A stretch of DNA of 13,797 bases from Scytonema sp. UIC 10036 (GCF_009725235.1 NZ_WJFC01000282.1:1-13797), one strand, 5' to 3'. Counted from the first letter of the stretch, positions 1-7,950 are shown. The notes: generated by a model from the sequence alone, not told the origin. Numbers and translations are program-made.

Positions 1-69
1 CCAATGCATCGGGGAGTGAACTGAATTTTTCTTGTTTCCCCCCAATCCATCGGGGGGATTAAGGGGGGT
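1..69. repeat. C-run/G-run intergenic repeat
   Basis: A run of six C at 38-43 and a run of six G at 52-57 can pair around an 8-base loop, and a third G-run follows at 63-68. Bases 1-14 repeat bases 42-55 with one mismatch, so the window edge cuts into a second partial unit. Such C/G-run inverted repeats are common as dispersed intergenic repeats in filamentous cyanobacteria. The rest of the stretch up to the first gene (70-194) shows no clear promoter. Confidence 0.55.
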
Positions 70-194
70 AATAATGCGATAAAAATCACAGCTAACCACT
101 TTTAAAACATCCTCTAAAAGTCGGTGAATTGAATAATGAATCAATTTTTTCTAACAACATAGAAGCTTGTACAGTATAGGTAATTGATAAAACA

Positions 195-923
195 ATGAAC
201 AGCAGAAACCTAATATTGTTTATTTCCTTGCTCTTGAATATTTTATTTATAGGAATTGGTATTATATTTCTTGCCAGAAAAGGCGGATTTCCCTATCTAT
301 GGACAAAAGTTTCAGCTATAACTAGCTCAACCCATTCTTTCAGCCCATACCACTTACACAAAAAAAGTCAATTTGAAATTTTACCCAAATCGAACTCAGG
401 AATTATTTTTTTAGGAGATAGCCTAACCGATGAAGGTGAATGGGTAGAATTACTCAAAAATGGCAATATTAAAAACCGTGGTATTAGTTCTGACACAACA
501 GATTTAGTACTGAATCGTCTAGACGTTATAGTAGAATCTCAACCAAAGAAAATTTTTTTAATGATAGGTATCAACGATATTACTTATTACAATAAATTTA
601 TAGAAGAAGTCTTAATAAATTACAAAGCTATTTTAACAGAGTTGCATAAAAAAACACCAAACACAAAAGTCTTTATTCAAAGTGTGTTACCTGTCAATAA
701 TCAAGTCACTCGGTTTTATCAAGATAACAGTAATATTTTAAAATTAAATTCTAAATTGAAAGAGTTATCAATAGAGTTTTCCTATCAATATATAGATGTG
801 TTTTCTTATCTATCAGATTCTGAGAACCAATTAGATATGAAATATACCTCTGATGGGCTACATTTAAACGGTCAAGGTTACTTAATGTGGGCAAAAGTTA
901 TCGAAAACTATGTTAATGATTGA
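195..923 (+). CDS. Membrane-anchored SGNH/GDSL-family hydrolase
   Basis: A 242-residue protein with the blocks of SGNH hydrolases in order: GDSLTD at residues 74-79 (nucleophile Ser76), Asn-Arg-Gly at 94-96 (oxyanion-hole glycine), GIND at 125-128 (oxyanion-hole Asn127) and DGLHLN at 220-225 (Asp220/His223 of the triad). Residues 5-27 form one hydrophobic segment without an obvious cleavage site, so a signal anchor with the catalytic domain outside the cytoplasm is likely. The family contains esterases, lipases and acetylhydrolases; the C-terminal spacing resembles platelet-activating-factor acetylhydrolase-like members. The substrate cannot be deduced. The gene is AT-rich. The remnant of a D-Ala-D-Ala ligase follows within about 25 bases in the same direction, which may hint at a cell-wall context but more likely marks a rearrangement junction. 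Confidence 0.85.
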   Translation: MNSRNLILFISLLLNILFIGIGIIFLARKGGFPYLWTKVSAITSSTHSFSPYHLHKKSQFEILPKSNSGIIFLGDSLTDEGEWVELLKNGNIKNRGISSDTTDLVLNRLDVIVESQPKKIFLMIGINDITYYNKFIEEVLINYKAILTELHKKTPNTKVFIQSVLPVNNQVTRFYQDNSNILKLNSKLKELSIEFSYQYIDVFSYLSDSENQLDMKYTSDGLHLNGQGYLMWAKVIENYVND

Positions 924-946
924 GAATTCTCAAATTTGTCGGTTAA

Positions 947-1402
947 GCCTCAAAATGCGAATATCTTGTCGAGCCATTTGTGTCCGGTGTCGAAACTACA
1001 GTTGCCGTAATTCACCATAACCAAGATAACATTGCACTCCCTCCAGTTGAAATCAGACCACGTAGTAATCGAGTATTCGATTATGCTGGAAAATATCTTA
1101 ATAATGGGGTAGAGGAAATATGCCCATCAACGTTTCCAGAAAGTGCCGTCATAGCTCTCAAGGAAGCAGCTCTTAGCGTACATAAAGCCATAGGAGCTTA
1201 TGGATATTCACGTAGTGACTTCATACTTACATCAACGGAACCAATATTTTTGGAGATTAACACTCTCCCTGGATTAACTAAAACCTCACTCCTACCTATA
1301 GCTTTACGTGTTTCAAATATAAGCATATTTGACTTTCTTACTACACAAACTCGGCTTGCCAAAGACCGTTATATAAATATCCTTAGTGATGGAGTAAACT
1401 AA
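947..1402 (+). pseudogene. ddl: D-alanine-D-alanine ligase, C-terminal fragment
   Basis: About 150 codons match only the second half of the ATP-grasp ligase Ddl, which joins two D-alanines for peptidoglycan and is normally about 350 residues long. Visible family features are the strand leading into V-E-P-F-V-S-G-V-E-T-T-V, the PPVEIRP segment, FDYAGKYL, GYSRSDF (a metal-binding Asp), and FLEINTLPGLT, which contains the Glu and Asn metal ligands. The similarity begins upstream of the GTG at 980: the frame is open from 947, just after an in-frame TAA at 944-946, and the residues from about 953 already look like Ddl. The N-terminal substrate domain and the first half of the ATP site are missing. 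With no N-terminal half the protein cannot be an active ligase. The break falls in the few bases after the SGNH hydrolase stop, so the hydrolase gene or a deletion replaced the 5' half. Confidence 0.8.
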
Positions 1403-1416
1403 ATTCAGAGCGACAA

Positions 1417-1704
1417 CTATTTTTTTATTAAAGTGAATAGTGAGTAGCCACTGATAGCTAAGATAAAAAGTATGGTAGTGGGAAAAATTACAACATCTCT
1501 CACAATAAATAAAATCCAATCTTTCCTGAGTTCCTGTTTTGCCTTAAGTTCTCGCAGTTTTCGTTCAAGTACTGCATCTTCTTGAGATGGTAAATCAGGA
1601 GACGATAAATTTAGAGAACTTTTAGCAACCAATTTCTCTGTTGCTGATGATAGATGTAGCAAGCTACCTGGAATCAAATTCTCTATATTGTTAGGACTTT
1701 GCAT
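1417..1704 (-). CDS. Small one-helix membrane protein, unknown function
   Basis: A 95-residue protein I do not recognise. Residues 1-45 are polar and low in structure-forming residues. Residues 45-62 are charged and could form a short coiled coil (ERKLRELKAKQELRKD). Residues 63-91 form one long hydrophobic stretch ending in Lys-Lys, so a C-terminal membrane anchor with the N-terminus in the cytoplasm is plausible. It begins 22 bases after the end of the ribbon-helix-helix gene at 1727-1948 and is probably cotranscribed with it. No strong ribosome binding site is visible. The pairing of a DNA-binding RHH protein with a small membrane protein allows a toxin-antitoxin reading, but nothing in the sequence proves it. 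Confidence 0.55.
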   Translation of the reverse strand: MQSPNNIENLIPGSLLHLSSATEKLVAKSSLNLSSPDLPSQEDAVLERKLRELKAKQELRKDWILFIVRDVVIFPTTILFILAISGYSLFTLIKK

Positions 1705-1726
1705 ACTGTCAATTTTTTTTATTAAT

Positions 1727-1948
1727 TTAAGGAATCAAAATTTCAGTTCTCAAATTCTGATGGGGTTCTACAATTCCGAATTTCTTACCGTTTTCTTTAG
1801 CTATTATTGCAATTTGCATCAAAGCTATTGCTTGACGCAAAACATCACCTTTAGTTCCACCTATTTTTTGAGCAAGTTGCTCTAATGTCTCATTAACTTC
1901 AGGAGATACATCTAGATTAAAGCGAATCATTTCTTTTTTATCAGTCAT
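1727..1948 (-). CDS. Ribbon-helix-helix (CopG/VapB-like) DNA-binding protein
   Basis: A 73-residue protein. Residues 5-45 fit the ribbon-helix-helix fold: the strand MIRFNLDVSP, then the helices EVNETLEQLAQKIGG and TKGDVLRQAIALMQ. It is a clear paralogue of the VapB-like protein at 2357-2716, with the same spacing of the strand, both helices and the K-F/L-G-I segment, but it lacks that protein's acidic C-terminal tail. An AGGA sequence eight bases before the ATG is a good ribosome binding site and lies in the last codons of the upstream split vapC; the gap between stop and ATG is only 4 bases. It may be a solo regulator or the antitoxin of the downstream small membrane protein. Confidence 0.75.
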   Translation of the reverse strand: MTDKKEMIRFNLDVSPEVNETLEQLAQKIGGTKGDVLRQAIALMQIAIIAKENGKKFGIVEPHQNLRTEILIP

Positions 1949-1952
1949 AATT

Positions 1953-2360
1953 CTATCCTGATGGTAGAAACCAGTTCTCTAATTGTAATTGAGTAATGCG
2001 ATCGTAATGACGAGTATTATTAGTAACTAAAATGTAATTACCTGTGAGAGCAACACTAGCAATCAGTAAATCAAAATCACCAACTGGTTGTCCCAATCTA
2101 CGAAGTTCTGATTTTAATTCTCCATAGCGTTTGACAGCAGAATTGGTAAGAGGCAAAATAGGTAACTGTGCAATAAAAAATTCTGCTCGAATTAAATTTT
2201 CTTAGACTCGATTAGAATTATACGCACTATAGTACAACTCAGCAACTGTGATGATGCAAATGGAAATTTTATCCCATCCTACTTGTTGAATCTTTGTTCT
2301 CACCGAGATTCGATTGGTTAGCCAATAAATACAAGTATCAGTATCAAGTAAGTAAATCAC
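1953..2360 (-). pseudogene. vapC: VapC-type PIN ribonuclease split by an in-frame stop
   Basis: One continuous frame of 135 codons encodes a complete PIN-domain toxin except for a TAA at 2204-2202 (codon 53). Before it come the GTG start at 2360, IYLLDTD with the first catalytic Asp (residue 6) and TVAELYYSAY with the catalytic Glu (residue 41). After it come RYGELKSELRRLGQPVGDFDLLIA with Asp95 and Asp97 and the conserved VTNNTRHY. A search that starts at the internal TTG (2156) sees only a 67-residue C-terminal half. The GTG overlaps the stop of the upstream antitoxin gene (GTGA), typical of translational coupling in vapBC. VapC enzymes cut tRNA or rRNA; here the stop separates the first Asp and Glu from the remaining acidic residues, so the toxin should be dead unless the stop is read through or is a sequencing error. 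Confidence 0.82.
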
Positions 2361-2716
2361 AAATTATAATCTCTGTCAGAAGTATTACGGCTATCGTATA
2401 TATCTTTGGTAATTTCCTCTGGTGTGCGATCGTCTTCCCAAGCACCAAAATTTTCCATAAATACTTCTAATGGATGGTTTTTTGGTACGTCTTCTAATGG
2501 AACAATTCTTTTAGAAGTTGTAGGCTGATTTGCTTCAGTAATACCTAATTTCTGAGTTTGTTCCTTAGCTTTTGCCATCATTTGCATTAAAGTAATTCCC
2601 TGACGCAAAACATCACTTTTCGTTCCACCAGTCTTTTTAGCCAGTTCTTCTAACACCTGGTTAATTTCAGGTGACAAATCTAGATTTAAATGAACTATTT
2701 CTTGAGCGTTTGTCAT
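2357..2716 (-). CDS. vapB: VapB-like ribbon-helix-helix antitoxin
   Basis: A 119-residue protein. Residues 5-50 form a ribbon-helix-helix DNA-binding domain: strand IVHLNLDLSP, helix EINQVLEELAKKTGG, helix TKSDVLRQGITLMQMM. Residues 70-119 are an acidic tail of the kind that wraps and inhibits a toxin. An AAGGA nine bases before the ATG is a good ribosome binding site. The stop overlaps the GTG start of the PIN toxin gene by 4 bases, the normal antitoxin-first layout. The antitoxin would bind its own promoter upstream of 2716 and neutralise VapC; since that toxin gene carries an in-frame stop, the antitoxin may now act alone, perhaps against related toxins elsewhere. Confidence 0.82.
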   Translation of the reverse strand: MTNAQEIVHLNLDLSPEINQVLEELAKKTGGTKSDVLRQGITLMQMMAKAKEQTQKLGITEANQPTTSKRIVPLEDVPKNHPLEVFMENFGAWEDDRTPEEITKDIYDSRNTSDRDYNL

Positions 2717-2771
2717 GGGTACGTCCTTATAAAAAATCTTTCATACATCATAGCTTCTGTATGGTAGCAGA

Positions 2772-3005
2772 TTAGGTGTGTCCCATTTGTACTACAATTT
2801 CTCCAAGAAAGGTTTGAGATTCTTTTGGGACATAAGAATTACCGCGCTTATCTTGAACGTAAAGATATCCCTTAATAGCATCCTTGATATTTTCAATTGC
2901 CTCATCTAACGTCTTACCTTGACTCACACAAGTAGGAAGTTCAGGAACTTCAGCAACATACCCTTCATATTCAGAATCAAATGTAAAAATTCCCTTAAAT
3001 TTCAT
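2772..3005 (-). CDS. hicB: HicB-family antitoxin-like protein (orphan)
   Basis: A 77-residue protein with the HicB/UPF0150 partial RNase-H fold: the strands around KFKGIFTF and YEGYVAEVPELPTCVSQG, then the helix TLDEAIENIKDAIKGYLYV. HicB proteins neutralise the small mRNA interferase HicA. I place the start at the ATG at 3005, since the upstream TTG at 3011 adds only two residues. No HicA-like frame is found on either side: the downstream neighbour is the vapB gene, 55 bases away, and the 305 bases upstream are non-coding. It is therefore an orphan HicB, common in cyanobacteria, where such proteins are often annotated only as type II antitoxins. There is no DNA-binding C-terminal domain. Confidence 0.8.
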   Translation of the reverse strand: MKFKGIFTFDSEYEGYVAEVPELPTCVSQGKTLDEAIENIKDAIKGYLYVQDKRGNSYVPKESQTFLGEIVVQMGHT

Positions 3006-3316
3006 AAACAATTTCTACCAATGTAAAAACAAGGATACGACACAGAGCTTTATTTTCGAGATTCACAGGATTAACGATACATACTTTTCGATTTATCTTA
3101 GAGAATTAATCAAGAAATTGAGTGAGTCAGGACAAAAAAATAGAAATATGTGAATATAGCTTGGCTTTGGTATGTACGATCGCAAACAAAGATACGCTGA
3201 CTGAAACCTAGTTAATAATCCGGACGAGTCTAATCAATATCAAAATCGCAAATACACGCAAAAAAACCAGATTTATCCGCGTTCGTCTGCGTGCATCTGC
3301 GGTTAAAAACCAAAAC
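3006..3316. other. Intergenic stretch without a gene
   Basis: AT-rich DNA between the HicB gene and the thiamine-diphosphate enzyme gene. No frame longer than a few dozen codons looks like a protein. It holds one copy of a dispersed repeat (3271-3308, listed separately) immediately before the end of the enzyme gene. No hairpin with a T-run that would make a convincing terminator is visible. Confidence 0.5.
3271..3308. repeat. Dispersed 'ATCTGCG' repeat, copy 1
   Basis: About 38 bases built from three degenerate units of the form CGTKCRTCTG between ATTTATC and GGTTAAAA. A second copy is at 9122-9159 with the inner units in a different order. Both copies lie just outside coding DNA. This type of short repeat is scattered through many cyanobacterial genomes; its role is unknown. 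Confidence 0.65.
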
Positions 3317-5530
3317 TTAACCCACCAACTCAAGCCCCCGTTTCTTCAAAGCCTCAACAGTCAAACCATTAAAAGCCATCAACTCACCAGCACTCGCAGT
3401 TGTTTCCCCACGCTTCCAAGCAAAAGTATCCCGCTTGCTAGTACTCCTTAACATAATAGGTTCAAGCATTGCACTAGCACCACCAGTTACACCAATCAAA
3501 CCATCACCATCAAACAATTCAGCAAATTTTTCATCGCTTACAAAATCGCCATCAGGTTCAGAACAAGTATCCCAAGCAGTATCACCAAGACGATACAAAC
3601 GACGCGGGTTAATAACAGAAACTATCTTAACTCCAATCCCCTCTTGTTCTAACGCCGCCGCCGCTTCAAACACTGGTATTAAAGTCATATCCCCAATGAC
3701 AGCAAAAACAACTTTCTTCTTACCAGAAGTTTCATGCAATACGATCGCACCATCAAGCAATCCCTGACGAGTTTGTTCAAAAGTCGTGCGAATGGGTAAA
3801 GGAGATTTACTAGCAGTAATGACAATTCCCTTATTCTTAGTCGTCAACGCCCAGTCATAACAAACTTGAATGCTATTAGCATCGGTTGGAAAAACAGGAA
3901 ACACATTACCATTCCGCATCATAGAAGCAAAATAAGCTTCAATTTCAGGACGTTGGTGAGTCCAACCATTGCGCCCTTGCTCCAATGCACCAGCAGTAAA
4001 TAATGTAATAGTTGAAGGTGTAGGGCGACGCAATTCTGCCATTGCTTGCGTCACTGTTTGCCAAATAGGTAACCCGTTGATAGCAAAAGATTCATAAGAA
4101 CACCACAAAGTTCTCGCACCCATCAAAGACAAACCAACAGCTAAACCCGCACAAGCATCTTCACTCAAAGGTTCGTAAACTTGACCATTAGGTGTTTGAT
4201 TGTATAAATCGTCAGTGGTAGGGTGAATAATCTTCAATGCTTGGTTAATATTACCAATTCCAGATGCTTCGTTACCATCAGCATTCGTAACGAGGAAGTT
4301 ACCGTCTACCTGTCCGACTTTTGCTACTAATTGTCCCATAGCTGTGGTAGAAACTTTAGCATCACCACCAACAGCATATTCTTCCAAAGGCAATTCGCCC
4401 AAATCTGGCAAAGGATACTCAAATTCTGTCACAACAGTCTTTGCCGCAGGTCCCCCACCCGCATGTTCGCAATTTGTCCGTACTAATTCCCAAGCTTCCA
4501 CAGGTAAAGCACGTTCTTTTAAGGCACTGACAATATGGGGTGCATCTAAAGTATCTTTAGGATAGAGGTTATGAGACTTCGCACCTCTTGCGTGAACTCC
4601 CGCTCCTTTAAGCTGTTTGATAATAAAAGCAGTGAGTTTACCCCCAAGCGCAGAACGTGCCGCTTTATCTACTCCTGAGAGTACAGCTTGAGTAAATGCT
4701 AACCTCTTCTCAAAGGAAAAGGCAGTACTATCAACATAATCGCCGGATTGGTTTGCGTCGTCAAAATCTTTAGCATCGACTAACACAACTTCCTCAAAAC
4801 CATTGCCTCTCCAGTATTCGATCATCTGTTCGTTGGTTTTGAGAGACACCATGCTGTGGTGTTCTTGACTGTAACCATTCCACACCAGTACGGGTAAGAA
4901 GTTAGTCGCGCTAGGGAAAGCTGTATGGAAGTGCGCCATCGAACTCATGATGTAGGGTTCGCCCAACCCACCATCGCCAACGGTAAAGGGGAAAAGCTTG
5001 TCTTTGTGCAGTAGTGCAGCAGCCATAGCAAAATGTTGCCCCTGTCCTAAAGGACCAGCAGGTGCTAAAATACCGGGAATGTAGCCGGAGAGATGTCCTA
5101 GCAAACCGTGCTTTTCCCGGAAGCGATCGCGCAACTGCTGCACTGTTTGAATTCCCATGTCCTCTAAAGAACGATCCAAGAACATGGCACTGTAAAAACC
5201 AGGAGCGTGATGTCCTACTTCGGTGATAATATTTTTGTGGCCGAGCATGACAAGCGATGCATAGGCTTCCGCTTGACTGGCAAATCCACCTGGGTGTCCT
5301 GAAGCTTTACTACCAGTAATTTGCAATGTCAGATAGCGCAAAGCATCGGCAGCAAGTAAGGTTTGGAAGACGGCTGCTGGATCTGAGGAACTAGCGATCG
5401 CAGAATCACCTGACTTTACTACTGGTATTTTGCCATAAGTTTCAAAACCTGGGATAGATTCGCCAAAATATTGGATTCCCTCACAAAAACTGGGAGCCGT
5501 TGAAATTTCCTTTGGGGTGATTGCTGTCAT
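3317..5530 (-). CDS. Thiamine-diphosphate enzyme, transketolase/phosphoketolase-like
   Basis: A 737-residue protein of the transketolase superfamily. I take the ATG at 5530, which has AAGG eight bases upstream, rather than a TTG at 5569. In order (numbered from that ATG): S-G-H-P-G-G at about 77-82, GPLGQGQ at 159-165 and the diphosphate/Mg motif GDGGLGEP at 185-192, as in transketolase; the segment VLVWNGYSQEHH at about 214-225 and VYEPLSEDACAG with a candidate catalytic Glu near 457 recall phosphoketolase. The C-terminus (ASAGELMAFNGLTVEAL) is transketolase-like. Transketolase moves two-carbon units between sugar phosphates in the Calvin cycle; phosphoketolase splits xylulose-5-phosphate or fructose-6-phosphate to acetyl phosphate. 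Which reaction this enzyme performs cannot be read from the sequence. It is complete, with no sign of decay. The P450 gene is divergent, 200 bases away. Confidence 0.85.
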   Translation of the reverse strand: MTAITPKEISTAPSFCEGIQYFGESIPGFETYGKIPVVKSGDSAIASSSDPAAVFQTLLAADALRYLTLQITGSKASGHPGGFASQAEAYASLVMLGHKNIITEVGHHAPGFYSAMFLDRSLEDMGIQTVQQLRDRFREKHGLLGHLSGYIPGILAPAGPLGQGQHFAMAAALLHKDKLFPFTVGDGGLGEPYIMSSMAHFHTAFPSATNFLPVLVWNGYSQEHHSMVSLKTNEQMIEYWRGNGFEEVVLVDAKDFDDANQSGDYVDSTAFSFEKRLAFTQAVLSGVDKAARSALGGKLTAFIIKQLKGAGVHARGAKSHNLYPKDTLDAPHIVSALKERALPVEAWELVRTNCEHAGGGPAAKTVVTEFEYPLPDLGELPLEEYAVGGDAKVSTTAMGQLVAKVGQVDGNFLVTNADGNEASGIGNINQALKIIHPTTDDLYNQTPNGQVYEPLSEDACAGLAVGLSLMGARTLWCSYESFAINGLPIWQTVTQAMAELRRPTPSTITLFTAGALEQGRNGWTHQRPEIEAYFASMMRNGNVFPVFPTDANSIQVCYDWALTTKNKGIVITASKSPLPIRTTFEQTRQGLLDGAIVLHETSGKKKVVFAVIGDMTLIPVFEAAAALEQEGIGVKIVSVINPRRLYRLGDTAWDTCSEPDGDFVSDEKFAELFDGDGLIGVTGGASAMLEPIMLRSTSKRDTFAWKRGETTASAGELMAFNGLTVEALKKRGLELVG

Positions 5531-5730
5531 GCTGAGTACCTTATTTTTAAGAGTGTTTTGAAGAGGCAAAATAAATGCTTGTTCAATTTAACAAAAATTT
5601 TACAACTTTCATGTTGTTAGGGTAAATTACTATTTAGTCATGCAACGATAATAATCTTAAATGTCGTACATTATTAATTGAATGGCTTCATGTTAGTGTC
5701 AGTAAAAAGATTTTTACAAAAAAATTTACG

Positions 5731-7071
5731 ATGACACTACCAAATCCCGTTCAGAAGCCACCCTCCCTACAGCTACTAGAGTGGGTCTTTACTCCCTTGT
5801 CACAGATGGAAGAATGCGCCAAACGTTACGGGGACATATTTACTCTACAGTTAGGTCGCAACACTCCACCTCTAGTTGTCACAAGTCATCCTCAAGCCTT
5901 GCAAGAAATTTTAACCAACGATACAGAAAAATTTACATCTCCTGGAGAGTTAAACACAGAATTTGAACCGTTAGTTGGGAAACAATCCGTATTTACCATA
6001 AGTGGAGAAGCACACCAGCGTCAAAGACAATTATTAATGCCTCCCTTTCATGGCGACAGGATGCGAAGCTACGGACAAGTCATTAACGATGTCGCAGAAG
6101 AGATAATCAGCCAATGGCAAATCGGTAAACCTTTTTGTGCTCGTTCTGCCATGCAAGCTCTAACCTTACGAGTTATCATACAAGCCGTGTTTGGACTATA
6201 CAACAGTTCTCGCGCCCAAGAATTAGAGCAACTTTTAGCCGTTATCTTAGATCGAGGAAGTTCCCTACTATCCATGACTTTGCTATTTTTCCCAGCATTG
6301 AGAATGAGTTACCCAGGTTCATTGCTATGGGAAAAAGGAATGCACCGTCAGCAAAAAGCAGACGAACTTATTTACTCAGAAATTCAAGAACGTCGTCAAA
6401 AACCTGACTTCTCGCGTACAGATATTCTCAGTATGCTTGTAGCCGCAAGAGATGAAGCGGGAGAACAAATGACAGATGAACAGCTACGCGATGAATTAAT
6501 CACTTTACTGACAGCAGGACATGAAACAACCGCCACAGCTTTAACTTGGGCGTTATACTGGATTTACAAATTGCCTATAGTTAAAAAACAGTTGTTGCAA
6601 GAATTGGATAACGTAGGTGAAAATCCAGACCCCATGACTATTTTTAAACTCCCCTACCTCAATGCGGTATGCTGTGAAACCTTGCGTATTTATCCAGTAG
6701 GAATGCTAACTTTTGCGCGAGTTGCTCAAACATCTGTTTCACTCATGGGATATAAAATAGAACCTGGTACGGATGTCATTGGATCGATTTACCTCGCTCA
6801 TCGTCGTCAAGAAACATACCCCGAACCAGAAAAGTTTAAACCAGAACGTTTTCTAGAAAAGCAATATTCACCCTATGAATTTTTACCCTTTGGCGGTGGA
6901 ATCAGACGCTGTATTGGTTTGGCATTTGCCCAATTTGAAATGAAACTAGCGCTAGCAAAAATTATGTCACGTTACGAGCTAGCTCTAGTCGATACTTATG
7001 AAGTTAAACCAAAACGTCGCGGTTTGGTAACAGGTCTAAATCGTCCTATAAAATTAGTTGTTAAAAATTAG
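5731..7071 (+). CDS. Cytochrome P450, CYP110-like
   Basis: A complete 446-residue soluble P450 without a membrane anchor. Signature elements: the I-helix oxygen-activation motif AGHETT at 262-267, the K-helix ETLR at 316-319, PERF at 371-374, and the haem-binding loop FGGGIRRCIG at 387-396 with the axial ligand Cys394. The overall pattern (SGEAHQRQRQLLMPPFHG near 91-108, LPFGGGIRRCIG) resembles CYP110, the most common P450 family of filamentous cyanobacteria, some of whose members hydroxylate fatty acids or terpenes. It uses electrons from ferredoxin or flavodoxin supplied by other proteins. No good ribosome binding site lies before the ATG. A DUF3598-like gene follows after 75 bases in the same direction and may share the transcript. 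Confidence 0.93.
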   Translation: MTLPNPVQKPPSLQLLEWVFTPLSQMEECAKRYGDIFTLQLGRNTPPLVVTSHPQALQEILTNDTEKFTSPGELNTEFEPLVGKQSVFTISGEAHQRQRQLLMPPFHGDRMRSYGQVINDVAEEIISQWQIGKPFCARSAMQALTLRVIIQAVFGLYNSSRAQELEQLLAVILDRGSSLLSMTLLFFPALRMSYPGSLLWEKGMHRQQKADELIYSEIQERRQKPDFSRTDILSMLVAARDEAGEQMTDEQLRDELITLLTAGHETTATALTWALYWIYKLPIVKKQLLQELDNVGENPDPMTIFKLPYLNAVCCETLRIYPVGMLTFARVAQTSVSLMGYKIEPGTDVIGSIYLAHRRQETYPEPEKFKPERFLEKQYSPYEFLPFGGGIRRCIGLAFAQFEMKLALAKIMSRYELALVDTYEVKPKRRGLVTGLNRPIKLVVKN

Positions 7072-7146
7072 TGTTGTACCAGAGTGGTGATTCACTTTAT
7101 TGATTTCTGAAGTATTTTACAACTTAAAAGTAAACAGGAAGTAATT

Positions 7147-7911
7147 ATGAGTACAGAAACAACGGTAGCACAACTACAAAATTGGCATAATTTCTGCCAA
7201 TACCATGCTAATAACGACTGGCACGGCACTTGGACAAGATACTCTGCTGATGGACAAATAATAGAGACTTTTCATTGTATTAGAAGTTTTCATGTTAGCG
7301 ATTGTGGCAATGAAATTCATCACCAAAACCACTATACATATGCTGATGGCACAAAGAAAACAAAGACCTTTGGTCCATATAAAAAACCAATTACTAGAGC
7401 ATTGTTTTTAGATAATACTTTTTCCTGGGGTTCTACAAAGGTAGAATCTGGTTCAACTTTTGGTTTTGAGACAGGTTTACGCTATGAAGACAAGCGTGCA
7501 AATGTTGTTATCGTATATGATGATGCTGGCAATTTAGAAAAAATCACAGTCACTCCCGAAACTCTCACAGTTTTTCCAGAAAATCCATCTCGACCATCTG
7601 CAAAAGAGTTGAGCGGTAATTGGGTGGGGACAGCTAAAAAGATGACATCTAATTGGATGGTATCATCTCCAATTCCAGTATCATGGAAACCATTAGAAAA
7701 TCTAGCTGATAAAGCTGATGATTATCAGATCTTCCATTTTAGCGATGGTATTTCCATCAGTTGCCCGCGAAAAGTTGCAATTGACAAATCTTTTTTAGCG
7801 ACGATAGAATGGCAGATTTCTCATAATTTACTGCAACGTGGTATTCGCAATTATAAAGATTCTAGTTTGATAAATTTTACACTACAAACATTTAGCCTTG
7901 CTACTGAGTAA
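7147..7911 (+). CDS. DUF3598-like (calycin-type) protein
   Basis: A 254-residue soluble protein with no signal peptide or membrane segment. It starts with a region rich in aromatic and polar residues (NDWHGTWTRYSADG, residues 23-36) followed by alternating beta-rich stretches; the W-x-G-x-W-x-x-Y start recurs as SGNWVGTAKK near 156-165, suggesting two related halves as in lipocalin-type barrels. This matches my memory of cyanobacterial DUF3598 proteins, which adopt a calycin fold and may bind small hydrophobic molecules. The function is not established. AGGAAG six bases before the ATG is a strong ribosome binding site. Its place after the P450 gene makes a role with a lipophilic P450 substrate conceivable, but that is inference only. 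Confidence 0.65.
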   Translation: MSTETTVAQLQNWHNFCQYHANNDWHGTWTRYSADGQIIETFHCIRSFHVSDCGNEIHHQNHYTYADGTKKTKTFGPYKKPITRALFLDNTFSWGSTKVESGSTFGFETGLRYEDKRANVVIVYDDAGNLEKITVTPETLTVFPENPSRPSAKELSGNWVGTAKKMTSNWMVSSPIPVSWKPLENLADKADDYQIFHFSDGISISCPRKVAIDKSFLATIEWQISHNLLQRGIRNYKDSSLINFTLQTFSLATE

Positions 7912-7950
7912 CCAGTTAAGATTATGAATCTATAATTTATAAGATAAGGA

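Noticed and set aside
3435..4565. Plus-strand frames of 110 and 73 codons inside the ThDP enzyme gene
   Set aside because: They are antisense to a well-conserved enzyme gene and their translations are low-complexity Ser/Pro/Thr sequence without any family pattern.
5531..5730. NtcA-type GTAN8TAC site between the divergent ThDP enzyme and P450 genes
   Set aside because: GTA and TAC triplets occur but not at the required spacing.
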